Assembly (NCBI GenBank): GCA_029242935.1
Contig: JAQWSX010000118.1
Span: 1 to 41,064, forward strand
DNA from: Akkermansiaceae bacterium
GTDB taxonomy: Bacteria; Verrucomicrobiota; Verrucomicrobiia; Verrucomicrobiales; Akkermansiaceae
Direction: 5' to 3'
DNA length: 41,064 nt
Below, piece by piece: positions 32,816 through 41,064 of this stretch. Position 1 is the stretch's first letter. Each line of letters opens with the position of its first letter. The notes under the pieces are model-generated. The model saw only the letters and a list, made by a program, of their open reading frames with translations, ran no database searches and was not told the origin of the DNA. Made by a program: the position numbers and the translations under genes.

Positions 32816-33814
32816 TCAAAAGCCGGTGCCTTTGGTGAGGGTTTGAATCCGCATGATATAGTAATCAGCGGTCATATAGAGAGTGGATCCATCTTCGCCC
32901 CAAGCGCAATTTGCGGTGCGGTGTCCGGTGAGGATACGACCGAGGAGTTTACCCTTGGAGCTTATGACAAGGACCCCACCTGGACCGGTGCACCAAATGT
33001 TTCCCTTGGTATCGGTCTTAAGCCCGTCTGGTAGCCCTTTGTCAGTCTTGGTAAGTTCGGTGGCATCGTAGAGAATCGTTCCCTTGCCAACGTTTCCTTT
33101 TTTGTCGACCGGGTAGGACATGATCCAAGCCTCTTCGCCATATGATTGGGCAATATAAAGGATCTTGCCATCGTTCGAGAGAGTGACGCCGTTCGGGCGC
33201 TTAAGGTCAGAAATGACCATTTCCACCGATCCATCGAGAGCAATACGGTAGACCCCAAAAGCATCGATCTCACGGGTGGGGTCTTTTTCTTTGAGAGGAA
33301 GTCCATAGGGAGGGTCTGTGAAAAAGATGAGGCCGGATGAATGAACGCAAAGATCGTTTGGCGAGTTGAATCGCTTTCCTTCAAATTTATCAGCAAGCGT
33401 GATCTTTCCACTGTTTCCTTTCGTGATCATGGAAACACGGCGGTCTCCGTGTTCACAAAACAGAAGACGACCCTCATTATTGTATGTCAGGCCATTTGAG
33501 CCGGGTTCACCGCTATAATTGCTTGGCCCCGTGAATCCTGATGGTTTTAAAAAGACTGAGACACCATCTTTCAGGTTCCACTGGTAGACCGTGTTTTCCG
33601 GGACATCGGAAAAGAGAAGGCGATTGTTTTGCCTATCCCAAACTGGTCCCTCCGACCAAGTAAAACCAGAGGCGATGACTTCAATTTTGGTGTTAGGGGC
33701 GATTAACTGATCGAGCGCTGGATCTAATCGTTCCACCGATCCTGCAGTTGGAAAAGGTTGCTGCTGAGCTGAAGCGAGCGAAAATGCGAGAGCAGAGATG
33801 CAAAGTATTTTCAT
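32816..33814 (-). CDS. SMP-30/gluconolactonase-family protein, secreted
   Basis: Six-bladed beta-propeller hydrolase of 332 residues, predicted to open sugar lactones in the periplasm. The signal peptide is MKILCISALAFSLASA with cleavage near residue 16. Metal-binding residues fit the family: E55 in WSEGPVW, the Asn in GSNGLTYN and SPNDLCV, and the Asp in PDGLKTD; FTDPPYGLP and RPNGVTLSNDGK are also typical. The gene is followed after 6 bases by a GntR/FadR regulator, a frequent pairing in sugar-acid catabolism. An imperfect nested inverted repeat (33830-33854) just upstream of its ATG is a candidate operator. The exact lactone is unknown. Confidence 0.9.
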   Translation of the reverse strand: MKILCISALAFSLASAQQQPFPTAGSVERLDPALDQLIAPNTKIEVIASGFTWSEGPVWDRQNNRLLFSDVPENTVYQWNLKDGVSVFLKPSGFTGPSNYSGEPGSNGLTYNNEGRLLFCEHGDRRVSMITKGNSGKITLADKFEGKRFNSPNDLCVHSSGLIFFTDPPYGLPLKEKDPTREIDAFGVYRIALDGSVEMVISDLKRPNGVTLSNDGKILYIAQSYGEEAWIMSYPVDKKGNVGKGTILYDATELTKTDKGLPDGLKTDTKGNIWCTGPGGVLVISSKGKLLGRILTGHRTANCAWGEDGSTLYMTADYYIMRIQTLTKGTGF

Positions 33815-34064
33815 TGACCTTAGTTATCTAGTCGGAGCGACTTTGTCGAAGACTCTCTTTCTTAAATAGAGCTTGTAGTTCCTTGCTGATGCTTGAAATG
33901 AGGGCCGCGTTAAGGGTGGGGTATGAGCCCGTCAGCTCCCTTCAAAAGTGTTCGAATAGGCCCTGCCAAGGAATCACGATTATCCGGAGCGACAGTAGGC
34001 TTGCTCGACTTTTTAGCGGCCAGAGGCTACGCCGCACCTTATTTCCATGCGGGTGAGTCAAAAG

Positions 34065-34146
34065 TACCGGGAACAGGGGTCGAACCTGCACGCCCAAGGG
34101 CACGTGATCCTAAATCACGCGTGTCTACCAATTCCACCATCCCGGC
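34065..34146 (-). tRNA. tRNA-Leu (UAG anticodon)
   Basis: On the minus strand an 82-nt cloverleaf begins GCCGGGA and ends TCCCGGT plus discriminator A. The acceptor pairs over seven bases with one G-U. The D-arm contains GTGG...GGTAGAC. The anticodon loop TTTAGGA gives UAG (34112-34110), flanked by the CGTGA/TCACG stem. The long class II variable arm (GCCC-TT-GGGC) and the T-arm with TTCGACC are present, as expected for leucine. CCA is not encoded. A plausible promoter lies at 34159-34186. Confidence 0.95.
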
Positions 34147-34158
34147 CTAACGGGGAAG

Positions 34159-34186
34159 ATTCTAAAGAATCGAAAGACATATGCAA
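34159..34186 (-). promoter_or_regulatory. Sigma-70 promoter for tRNA-Leu
   Basis: On the minus strand TTGCAT (34186-34181) and TAGAAT (34164-34159) are separated by 16 bases, a good -35/-10 pair. The predicted start falls only a few bases before the tRNA 5' end at 34146, as is usual for tRNA genes. Confidence 0.6.
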
Positions 34187-34268
34187 GCGGTTCTCTCAGA
34201 CAAATTTATCGCGACAGATCGCTCGTTTGAATTGCGGATTTCAATTCTTCAAGTCATGTTCAACGCGG

Positions 34269-35081
34269 ATGCGATTTGCGGTTTTAGGCAGTGGCAGTGG
34301 AGGTAATTCCACTATCGTTGAGTGCGATGGGGATTATCTCCTCGTTGACGCTGGATTAAGTGCCAAGCAGCTTAATCTTCGTTTGGAACGGTTGGGAGTA
34401 GCTCCTGAACAGTTAAGCGGGATTTTACTGACTCATGAACATGGTGATCACGTTCGAGGGCTGGATGTTTTTCTTCGAAAGTGTCCGGTGCCGATTTTAG
34501 CCTCGATTATGACTGGGCGCGTGGTGCAGGAGGGACTTCGTGAATCAGCAGAGTGGATTGCTTTTGAAAGCGGACAAAAGTTCAACTGGAAGGGCTTTGA
34601 TTTCACGACTTTCCCGTTGCCTCATGACGCTGTTGAGCCAGTGGGCTATGTGATCGCTAGGGGGAGACGTCGCGTCGGGATCGCGACTGATTTGGGGCAT
34701 GTTGATAATCAGGTCATTCAAGCCTTAAAGGGCGTGCAAGGTTTAGTTCTTGAAGCGAATTATGAGTGGCAGATGTTGGAGGCTGACCAGAAGCGGCCAT
34801 TCAGCACGAAGCAGCGGATTTCTTCTCAGCATGGGCATTTATCGAATGAGCAAGCGGCGGATCTTGTAGCCGAGCTCATTCCTGTAGGCTTAAAGCGAGT
34901 GATACTGGGACATTTGAGTGGGGACTGCAATTGTCCGATGAAAGCCGTCGAGGTGGTTCGGCAGCGAATCGGTGGTGAGGAACTTGAGATATGTGTCGCT
35001 TCTCAAAATGAAGTGACAGCCTGGCAGACGATTGAAGGAGAGGATGACCCTGCGTTTTATGGAGAACTCTTTGGTCCTTGA
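34269..35081 (+). CDS. MBL-fold metallo-hydrolase (YycJ/WalJ-like)
   Basis: A 270-residue metallo-beta-lactamase-fold protein of the VicX/YycJ type, implicated in exonuclease or mismatch-repair processing in other bacteria. FAVLGSGSGGNSTIVE opens the fold. The metal-binding HEHGDH motif (TGHEHGD-like: LLTHEHGDHVRGL) lies at about residue 57-62, VGIATDLGH supplies a later metal ligand, and LVLEANYEWQMLEAD and ISSQHGHLSNEQAADLV with VILGHLSGDCN complete the signature set. The frame continues upstream across the tRNA-Leu, so the ATG at 34269 (MRFAVLGS) is the real start. It is followed by trpE 48 bases on. Confidence 0.9.
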   Translation: MRFAVLGSGSGGNSTIVECDGDYLLVDAGLSAKQLNLRLERLGVAPEQLSGILLTHEHGDHVRGLDVFLRKCPVPILASIMTGRVVQEGLRESAEWIAFESGQKFNWKGFDFTTFPLPHDAVEPVGYVIARGRRRVGIATDLGHVDNQVIQALKGVQGLVLEANYEWQMLEADQKRPFSTKQRISSQHGHLSNEQAADLVAELIPVGLKRVILGHLSGDCNCPMKAVEVVRQRIGGEELEICVASQNEVTAWQTIEGEDDPAFYGELFGP

Positions 35082-35129
35082 TGAATTTCGCGTTGCTCTT
35101 CGTGGTATCGTCGCCAAACTGCTGTCCGC

Positions 35130-36632
35130 GTGAATCAGGTTCCAGTCAAGCCCAGTGCCGAGGAGTTTGTTGAGTTAACGCAGGCTGGGAATGTCGTGCC
35201 TGTTTATGCTCAGCTTGCTGCCGACTTCGAGACTCCGGTCTCTGCCTTTTTGAAGCTCCGCGATGGCAAGAATGCCTTCCTCTTTGAGAGCGCGGAGAGC
35301 ACCGATGCGAGCGGGCGATGGTCCATCGTAGGAAGCCAGCCGCGTTGGATTTTTACATCGTGCGGTGATAAAGTCACGATTGAGAGAGGGGGGGAGGTCG
35401 AAACGAGAAATCGTGAAGGGGATGTGCTTGATGAAGTTCAGCGATTAATGGCCGGTTACAAACCGGTAACTCACGGTGATGCTCCGCCATTCTTTGGAGG
35501 AGCGGTTGGGTATGTTGGTTACGATGCTGCCCAGCAATTTGAGCCGACAATTTCCAAAAGTCCCGAGGATGATATGGGACTCCCAGAGTCCATTTTCTTT
35601 TTAGCTGATACCTTAGTCGTTTTTGATCATAAGTTACGCCGCCTCCTAGTCGTGGCAAATGCGATGCTTGATGAGGCGTCCTCGCCCGATGAGGCTTATG
35701 CGCTTGCGGTTGGTAGAATCGGGGCGGTGATTGGAATGTTGGATCGGCCTCTTCATGTTTCCCCACTTAACGGTCTGGTCGATATCAAAGCGCCCGCTCC
35801 ACGCAGTAATACGACCCAAGCCGAATATGAAGAAATGGTTCTGAAGGCAAAGGATTACATCGCTGCTGGAGATGCTTTTCAAGTGGTTCCAAGCCAGCGT
35901 TTTGAGGCGGATTTCGATGGATGTAACATCGATCTATATCGGGCGCTTCGGCACATCAACCCTTCACCTTATATGTTCGTTTATGAGACACCGGAGTTTT
36001 CCTTGGTCGGAAGTTCTCCGGAGGTTCATGTTCGGTCGGTTGATGGTCGCATCGATATCCGACCCATAGCGGGGACTCGATGGAGAGGTAAAACTCCTGA
36101 GGAGGATGACGCCTTGGCTGATGATCTTTTGGCTGACGAAAAAGAGTGTGCTGAGCATGTTATGTTGATTGATCTTGCTCGTAACGATGTTGGTCGAATT
36201 TCCGAAACTGGGACAGTCAGGGTTGACGATCGGATGATTGTGGAACGCTATAGTCATGTGATGCATATTGTTTCGAATGTCAGTGGGCAACTATCTCCCG
36301 AGCATTCATCATATGATGTTCTCCGTAGCACCTTCCCGGCTGGAACCGTGAGTGGGGCTCCAAAAATCAGGGCGATGCAGATCATCAACTCGCTTGAAAA
36401 AAACAAGCGTGGGACTTACTCTGGGGCAGTTGGCTATTTTGGATGGGATGGGAATCATGACTCCTGCATCGCTTTGCGAACTTGTGTCTTGAAAGACGAT
36501 AAGGTTTATATCCAAGCTGGAGCGGGAGTGGTTGCCGACAGCGATCCTACCTATGAATATAACGAGACAGTGAACAAAGCTGCGGCCATGATGAGGGCTG
36601 TCGAACTCGCTAAAACCCTCGTGAAACCGTGA
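35130..36632 (+). CDS. trpE: Anthranilate synthase component I
   Basis: Converts chorismate to anthranilate with ammonia supplied by TrpG, the first committed step of tryptophan synthesis. It has 500 residues with a GTG start at 35130. Chorismate-utilising motifs are [69 protein letters not shown], and [18 protein letters not shown] near the C-terminus. The N-terminal feedback-binding region (FLFESAES) is present, so tryptophan inhibition is expected. It is 13 bases upstream of trpG, making a two-gene operon. No leader peptide or attenuator is evident in the 48 bases before it. PabB is the alternative, but the linkage and length favour TrpE. Confidence 0.95.
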   Translation: MNQVPVKPSAEEFVELTQAGNVVPVYAQLAADFETPVSAFLKLRDGKNAFLFESAESTDASGRWSIVGSQPRWIFTSCGDKVTIERGGEVETRNREGDVLDEVQRLMAGYKPVTHGDAPPFFGGAVGYVGYDAAQQFEPTISKSPEDDMGLPESIFFLADTLVVFDHKLRRLLVVANAMLDEASSPDEAYALAVGRIGAVIGMLDRPLHVSPLNGLVDIKAPAPRSNTTQAEYEEMVLKAKDYIAAGDAFQVVPSQRFEADFDGCNIDLYRALRHINPSPYMFVYETPEFSLVGSSPEVHVRSVDGRIDIRPIAGTRWRGKTPEEDDALADDLLADEKECAEHVMLIDLARNDVGRISETGTVRVDDRMIVERYSHVMHIVSNVSGQLSPEHSSYDVLRSTFPAGTVSGAPKIRAMQIINSLEKNKRGTYSGAVGYFGWDGNHDSCIALRTCVLKDDKVYIQAGAGVVADSDPTYEYNETVNKAAAMMRAVELAKTLVKP

Positions 36633-36645
36633 ACCTTTTTTTGCC

Positions 36646-37209
36646 ATGTTAGTCGTTATTGATAACTATGATTCGTTCACCTACAATCTTGTGCAGTATT
36701 TTGGTGAACTTGGAGCCGAGATGAAGGTTTTCAGGAATGATGTTGTGACCGTAGATGAGCTTCGCGATTTGGGGCCGACCCGAATTTGTGTTTCACCTGG
36801 TCCCTGCACTCCAAATGAGGCAGGAATCTCTTGCGAAGTGGTCAGATCTTTCGGCGAAGAAATCCCAATCTTTGGCGTGTGTCTCGGGCATCAATCTATC
36901 GGGCAAGTTTATGGTGGTGAGGTGGTTCGGGCCAACGAGCTAATGCATGGTAAGACTTCGATGATTTATCATGAAGGCGACAGTGTGTTTAAAGGGATCA
37001 CGAATCCCTTTGAAGCAACACGTTACCACTCCCTAATTGTGAAGAAAGAGAGTCTTCCGGATTGCCTTGAGATTACGGCGTGGACTGAAGACGGAATCAT
37101 TATGGGGCTGAAGCACAAGGATCTGAACGTTCATGGCGTGCAATTTCACCCGGAGTCTATCCTGACAGATTCCGGAAAGCAGATCCTCCAGAATTTCCTG
37201 AATCTTTAA
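36646..37209 (+). CDS. trpG: Anthranilate synthase component II (glutamine amidotransferase)
   Basis: Class I glutaminase that feeds ammonia to TrpE, 187 residues, the normal size. It starts [19 protein letters not shown], has the oxyanion segment [11 protein letters not shown] (50-60), the catalytic cysteine C79 in FGVCLGHQ, and the catalytic His/Glu in GVQFHPES near 167-172. Some bacteria use one amidotransferase for both tryptophan and folate (PabA/TrpG); position next to trpE supports tryptophan as its main use. It is convergent with moxR, ending 16 bases before the moxR stop, with no terminator hairpin seen. Confidence 0.95.
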   Translation: MLVVIDNYDSFTYNLVQYFGELGAEMKVFRNDVVTVDELRDLGPTRICVSPGPCTPNEAGISCEVVRSFGEEIPIFGVCLGHQSIGQVYGGEVVRANELMHGKTSMIYHEGDSVFKGITNPFEATRYHSLIVKKESLPDCLEITAWTEDGIIMGLKHKDLNVHGVQFHPESILTDSGKQILQNFLNL

Positions 37210-37225
37210 TTGAAGGTAAATAGCA

Positions 37226-38209
37226 TTAAGGGACTGGAACGCGACTCATGAGGCGCTCGACTATCTGATCAGTCGTGACATTTTCGGCTTCGGCTTCGTA
37301 GGAAAGTAGGATTCGGTGCCGGAGGATTTCCGGTGCCAGTTCCTTAATATCAGCTGGGGTGACGAACGCGCGACCTTGCAGAAAAGCATTTGCGCGGGCG
37401 GCTCGGGCAAAGTTGATGGTGGCTCGTGGTGAAGCTCCCGCCATGATTAGATTCTTAAGTGAACTTTCGTAGTTCCCGGGAGTTCTGGTGGCTTGGACAA
37501 GGTCGACAATGTAGCCTCGCACGGCTGAGTCGATGTAGATTTGATCGATGAGTTTGCGACTCTCGTCAATCGCTTCAGTTGTAGTGACGGCGTTAGTCTC
37601 TTCGTTCGCTGTGGAAGAGGACATTCGATCCAGGATATCGAGTTCTTCCTCTCGGCTCGGATAATCGACGGTGATTTTTAGAAGAAAACGGTCGAGCTGA
37701 GCTTCGGGAAGGGAGTAAGTTCCTTCCTGATCAATTGGGTTTTGGGTGGCAAGGACCAAGAAAGGGCTGGGAAGGTCATAAGATTGATCTCCGATCGTAA
37801 CTTGTCGTTCCTGCATCGCTTCAAGCAAGGCTGATTGAACCTTAGCCGGGGCACGGTTGATCTCGTCTGCCAAAATGAGATTGGCAAAGATTGGGCCAAG
37901 TTTTGGAGCAAAAGTCTTTTGATCTGGATGATAGATCATGGTGCCGAGGAGGTCGGCAGGAAGGAGATCTGGTGTGAATTGGATGCGGGCGAATTGGGCC
38001 TTAATAGAGCCGGCAAGGGCCCTTACGGCCAAAGTTTTGGCTAAACCGGGAACGCCTTCGAGGAGAATGTGTCCATTGCTCAGAAGTCCGATAAGGAGCT
38101 TGTTGACGAGGTTTTTCTGTCCGACGAGAACGCGGCCCATCTCACTACGCATTGTTCCAACCCATGAACTAGAATCGGAGATTTTGTTTTGAAGTTCTTG
38201 TGGATCCAT
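37226..38209 (-). CDS. moxR: MoxR-family AAA+ ATPase
   Basis: A 327-residue AAA+ chaperone-type ATPase of the MoxR family, often acting in maturation or activation of partner protein complexes. Walker A GVPGLAKT lies at residues 52-59, Walker B LILADEINRAPAKVQSALLEAMQE follows, and sensor 1 (VLATQNPIDQEGTYSLPEAQLDRFL) and the arginine-containing lid complete it. Usually moxR is followed by a DUF58 and von Willebrand-type genes; here trpG converges right after it, so it stands alone. It lies downstream of oppC on the same strand across 254 bases that probably carry its promoter and the 14-base inverted repeat listed separately. Confidence 0.93.
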   Translation of the reverse strand: MDPQELQNKISDSSSWVGTMRSEMGRVLVGQKNLVNKLLIGLLSNGHILLEGVPGLAKTLAVRALAGSIKAQFARIQFTPDLLPADLLGTMIYHPDQKTFAPKLGPIFANLILADEINRAPAKVQSALLEAMQERQVTIGDQSYDLPSPFLVLATQNPIDQEGTYSLPEAQLDRFLLKITVDYPSREEELDILDRMSSSTANEETNAVTTTEAIDESRKLIDQIYIDSAVRGYIVDLVQATRTPGNYESSLKNLIMAGASPRATINFARAARANAFLQGRAFVTPADIKELAPEILRHRILLSYEAEAENVTTDQIVERLMSRVPVP

Positions 38210-38375
38210 CGCTGGTGTGACTTTGGCAAAATCAGAGGGTCTTGAGAAAGAAAAAGGAGTTTTTCGATCTCACTAATTTTCTAGAAGAGGTAATCTGTGC
38301 CGGATAAATACTTGGAATCGGCAAGGAACGAGACTGAAGTTAAGGGGCGGGAACGTCCGATTGTTTAGCTGGTAG

Positions 38376-38389
38376 TTGGTATTTACCAA
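38376..38389. repeat. Perfect inverted repeat upstream of moxR
   Basis: TTGGTA-TT-TACCAA is a perfect 6-bp dyad with a 2-base centre in the 254-base gap between moxR and oppC. It has no U-run, so it is more like an operator than a terminator. No cognate protein is identified, and a chance match cannot be excluded. Confidence 0.3.
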
Positions 38390-38463
38390 ATTGGTTTTGG
38401 GGCAGAAGTCGAAAAGGGATAGTGTTGATCGAATACCGAATCATAGAGTATCTGGGTCGATGT

Positions 38464-39447
38464 TTAGTCTTTGGAAGCTTTTGGATCGAGGGCGTCACGA
38501 AGTCCATCACCGAGAAAGTTGAAAGCGAAGAGGGTGAGTGAGAACATTACGGCTGGAACGGCAAGAACAGTGAGGTTTGTTTCAAGGTAGTTAGCTCCTT
38601 CTTGAATCAATTTCCCCCAAGATGAGTTAGGTGGTTCGATTCCAAGGCCGATGTAACTTAAAGTCGCCTCGTAAAGAATAAAGCTGGGAATGGTTAGGGT
38701 GGCGTAAATTATTACAGGGCCTAGCATGTTGGGGAGAATGTGGCGGAAGAGAATCCGGCGATGGCTGATTCCAAGAGATCGGGCCGCTTCAACAAATTCC
38801 TGTTTTGAGAGGGAGGCGGCGGCGGAGCGCACGATACGCCCCATCGAGAGCCAACCAAATCCGGCAATGGCAATGGTAAGCGGGATGAGGTTTGCGAAGC
38901 GGAGAACGGTGTTATCATTCCATCCCCAATCATCGATGAGGAATTTCGCCAGAGTATCAATGTATGGTGTGATAATCTCGCGGAAGAGGATGACAATAAT
39001 CAGGAAAGGCATCGCAAGAAGTCCGTCGACGACACGCATCATTGTGTTGCCAAGCGTTCCCCCGACGTAGCCAGCTATTCCTCCATAAATGACACCAATG
39101 GTCACGGTCATACAGGTCGCCATAATTGCGACGAGAAGAGAAATTTGGCCACCTTCCAAGACTCGCATGAAAAGGTCCCGGCCGAGTTGGTCAGTACCGA
39201 GAACTCCTTTTTCACCCACTCCAGCAAAGCGGTTGGTGAGATCCTGTTCATTGGCATTCATACCAGAAGCGGCAAGGATGGGGGCAACAATGAAGCAGAG
39301 AATAAGAATCAGGATAACGACAATGCCGCCTAGCATCGCGAGTTTGTTTTTTTTGAGGCGAATATAGGCGTCGGCCCATAAGCTGGATCCTTTTTCGGTC
39401 GCCAGTGATTCTCCTTTTATGTTTTGAGCAATTGAAGTCATGGCCAT
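38464..39447 (-). CDS. oppC: Oligopeptide/dipeptide ABC permease (OppC/DppC)
   Basis: Inner-membrane permease of 327 residues with an N-terminal cytoplasmic OppC-type segment, about six membrane helices (first near ILILCFIVAPILAAS), the LGTDQLGRDLFMRVLEGGQISLLVA motif, and the EAA loop EAARSLGISHRRILFRHILPN near residue 225. The C-terminus NFLGDGLRDALDPK is a standard DppC ending. Its start at 39447 touches the oppB stop, so the two are coupled. Genes for the two ATPases (oppD, oppF) do not follow; moxR does. Substrate may be peptides or, in the same family, nickel or sugars; the partner oppA supports peptides. Confidence 0.94.
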   Translation of the reverse strand: MAMTSIAQNIKGESLATEKGSSLWADAYIRLKKNKLAMLGGIVVILILILCFIVAPILAASGMNANEQDLTNRFAGVGEKGVLGTDQLGRDLFMRVLEGGQISLLVAIMATCMTVTIGVIYGGIAGYVGGTLGNTMMRVVDGLLAMPFLIIVILFREIITPYIDTLAKFLIDDWGWNDNTVLRFANLIPLTIAIAGFGWLSMGRIVRSAAASLSKQEFVEAARSLGISHRRILFRHILPNMLGPVIIYATLTIPSFILYEATLSYIGLGIEPPNSSWGKLIQEGANYLETNLTVLAVPAVMFSLTLFAFNFLGDGLRDALDPKASKD

Positions 39448-40367
39448 TAGGAATTGCGAAGTTTTGGGTCCATGAAGATGAGGGCGAGATCGGAGAGTAA
39501 ATTAGCGATACCCATTAGGATTCCATAGAAGAGAACCAGTCCGAGGACGAGGTTGTAATCGTTGGAGGTGATTCCGAGGACAAAGTGTTTCCCCATCCCG
39601 GGGACGAGGAAAATGTTTTCAACAACGAATGAACCGGTGATGATTCCTGCGAAGGCCGGTCCAAGAAAGGTGACAGCAGGCATGAGCGCCGGTCTTAGTG
39701 CGTGTTTGGTGATGATCTGAAGGGTAGGAACGCCCTTGGCGCGAGCGGTCCGTATGTAGTCCTGAGAGAGGACATCAAGCATTCCGCCTCGGGTGAGGCG
39801 AGCAAGGTAAGCGGCCACTCCAAAGCAGAGGGTTACAGCTGGTAGGATGATGTCAGCTGGCCTGCTCCAACCCGCAACATTGAGAACGGAAAGAGGGCGG
39901 GCAATTGAGAGCTGAAAGATGGGGCCAAGAACGAAGGCTACGATACAAATTCCCGCCATTGCAATGACCATGGCCGCATAGTCTTGCCACTTGTTATGGA
40001 AGAGCGCGGCTAGGATTCCAAGCGGTATTCCTAAGCCCATTCCGAGAATTAACGAGAGAACTCCAAGTTTGAGTGAAACAGGAAACGATTCGGAAATGAT
40101 GGTAGAGACCTTTCGGCCTTTCATTGCCAACGAGTATCCAAAGTCACCTTCGGTTAGAATGTTTTTCCAGTAGTTGAAGTATTGAATGCCGATTGGTTTA
40201 TCGAGGCCGTATTGTCGTTCAAGTGCCGCTTGCTCCTCCGGAGCGAGAGCTTTTTCACTTGCGAATGGGTTTCCAGGAATGGCACGAACCGCGAAGAAAA
40301 CAAAAGTGACTAAAAGGAAGACCACGACAATGGTCTGAGTCACTCGCGAGAAAATGGTTTTGAGCAT
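39447..40367 (-). CDS. oppB: Oligopeptide/dipeptide ABC permease (OppB/DppB)
   Basis: A 306-residue inner-membrane permease. The first helix (TIVVVFLLVTFVFFAVRAIPG) is followed by the DppB hallmark RAIPGNPFASEKALAPEE and LERQYGLDKPIGIQYFNY, and the EAA-type loop RTARAKGVPTLQIITKHALRPALMP lies at about 195-220. The C-terminus LNP-type LSDLALIFMDPKLRNS matches the family. It is translated from an ATG at 40367, 12 bases after the oppA stop, and its stop overlaps the start of oppC. Together they form the order oppA-oppB-oppC. Confidence 0.95.
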   Translation of the reverse strand: MLKTIFSRVTQTIVVVFLLVTFVFFAVRAIPGNPFASEKALAPEEQAALERQYGLDKPIGIQYFNYWKNILTEGDFGYSLAMKGRKVSTIISESFPVSLKLGVLSLILGMGLGIPLGILAALFHNKWQDYAAMVIAMAGICIVAFVLGPIFQLSIARPLSVLNVAGWSRPADIILPAVTLCFGVAAYLARLTRGGMLDVLSQDYIRTARAKGVPTLQIITKHALRPALMPAVTFLGPAFAGIITGSFVVENIFLVPGMGKHFVLGITSNDYNLVLGLVLFYGILMGIANLLSDLALIFMDPKLRNS

Positions 40368-40379
40368 TGTAGGAAGAGG

Positions 40380-41064
40380 CTATTTTTCGATTTTCACCGA
40401 TTTGAAAGGATGATTGTTCAGAAGGAGCGGGTTCCAACCCTTCACTTCGGGGCGAATCAAGTAATTGGTGGTATACCAGTAGATCGGAAGGACGGGCGTG
40501 TCGTTCAAGATTGTCTGCTCGGCTTGAGAGAGAATTTCCATTCTTGTCGCAACATCTGTTGTGTTTTCGGCCTTGTTTAAAAGATCTTCAAATTCGGTGG
40601 AACCCCAACCGGTGTTGTTGTTGCCTCCATCTGTAATCCACATTTCAAGGAAAGTGGTGGGATCTAGATAATCACCGATCCAGCCTGCCACACAAATGTC
40701 ATAGTCGGCATCGTATTGTTTTTGAAGGTAAGTCGTCCACTCCCGCTGCATGATGCGCACCTTGATACCAAGATGTTTTTGCCACATTGCTTGTAGAGCC
40801 TCAGCTTCGCGAAGGCCTGAGTCGGAATTGGTAGTTAAGAGGCTGATCTCGGGAAAGGAGGAAGTCGATTCGTATCCCGATTCAGCGAGCAGAATTTTGG
40901 CTTTTTCGGGATCAAAATGAATTACGCCGGGTGGTTTATAGTTGCCGAAGGGTGGAACGATTCCTGAGGCTGGGGTTTGGCCTCCCTGCAAAATTTCTTC
41001 ACAAATTGATTTTTGATCAATTGAAAGGGCGAAGGCTCTCCGGACCTTTGGGTCGTTGAGTGGC
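40380..41064 (-). CDS. oppA: Oligopeptide-binding protein OppA, C-terminal part (cut by window edge)
   Basis: About 227 C-terminal residues of a family 5 extracellular solute-binding protein; the N-terminal half and signal peptide lie beyond position 41064. LNDPKVRRAFALSIDQ and GGQTPASGIVPPFGN are family-typical, followed by FDPEKAKILLAESGY, the core LGIKVRIMQREWTTYLQKQ, CVAGWIGDYLDPTTFLEMW, and the C-terminal ILPIYWYT-like ending (PVLPIYWYTTNYLIRPEVKGW). Periplasmic; delivers oligopeptides to OppBC. Lack of the N-terminus prevents a check for a lipobox. Confidence 0.93.
   Translation of the reverse strand, partial: PLNDPKVRRAFALSIDQKSICEEILQGGQTPASGIVPPFGNYKPPGVIHFDPEKAKILLAESGYESTSSFPEISLLTTNSDSGLREAEALQAMWQKHLGIKVRIMQREWTTYLQKQYDADYDICVAGWIGDYLDPTTFLEMWITDGGNNNTGWGSTEFEDLLNKAENTTDVATRMEILSQAEQTILNDTPVLPIYWYTTNYLIRPEVKGWNPLLLNNHPFKSVKIEK

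Noticed and set aside
33923-34150. A plus-strand frame across the tRNA-Leu gene
   Set aside because: Its last third is simply the antisense translation of the tRNA; no family similarity elsewhere.
34047-34268. N-terminal extension of the YycJ-like protein
   Set aside because: It also covers the tRNA in antisense; the family begins at the ATG at 34269.

Overview
The window looks like chromosomal DNA of a Gram-negative bacterium, most likely of the Verrucomicrobiota (PVC) group. That placement is an inference. It rests on the mix of genes (bactofilin plus MreB/MreC, a 562-residue secreted TPR protein, several small conserved-looking proteins I cannot name), on the scarcity of clear Shine-Dalgarno sequences, and on similarity remembered from verrucomicrobial proteins. 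I see no phage, insertion sequence, CRISPR array or integrase. It reads as an ordinary, tightly packed housekeeping region with short operons on alternating strands.

Layout. 1-2325 (minus): parA, mreB and the start of mreC (cell shape). 2400-3200 (minus): proC. 3300-7736 (plus): secreted TPR protein, ABC-F ATPase, DNA polymerase IV. 7750-10742 (minus): PhoD-like phosphatase and RecQ. 10920-12251 (plus): an unrecognised disordered, coiled-coil, membrane-anchored protein. 12262-13595 (minus): thiS and thiH. 13692-14012 (plus): bactofilin with a strong terminator. 14278-15090 (plus): glycerophosphodiesterase. 15087-16006 (minus): pdxH and a two-helix membrane protein. 16091-20048 (plus): cysS, a SenB-family glycosyltransferase, a NahK-like hexosamine 1-kinase, and a small protein of unknown function. 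20058-20915 (minus): a primary-like sigma-70 factor, preceded by a 0.5-kb stretch without a convincing gene. 21415-23238 (minus): a broken cupin/phosphomannose-isomerase-like gene and an FHA membrane protein. 23351-27587 (plus): a ferric-iron-type ABC transporter (ATPase, binding protein, fused permease). 27597-29950 (minus): a dehydrogenase-YgfZ fusion and a secreted protein. 30064-30638 (plus): rpsT and a zinc-ribbon protein. 30885-33814 (minus): glnB with a textbook sigma-54 promoter, nitroreductase, a 28-residue lipoprotein, a GntR regulator and an SMP-30 lactonase. 34065-34146 (minus): tRNA-Leu(UAG). 34269-37209 (plus): YycJ-like hydrolase, trpE, trpG. 37226-41064 (minus): MoxR ATPase and an oligopeptide ABC transporter (oppC, oppB, partial oppA).

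Most worth following up: (1) the translationally coupled cysS / SenB-like / NahK-like cluster, which places a thio- or seleno-sugar-type glycosyltransferase beside an enzyme that makes hexosamine-1-phosphate, with no senA or senC in view; (2) a single-chain fusion of a 3-hydroxyisobutyrate-dehydrogenase-like module with a YgfZ-like folate-binding module; (3) a cupin gene broken by four shifts that can each be repaired by adding one base; (4) a near-perfect -24/-12 promoter before glnB; (5) a tiny lipoprotein of 28 residues. No completely new multi-gene defence or mobile system is evident.
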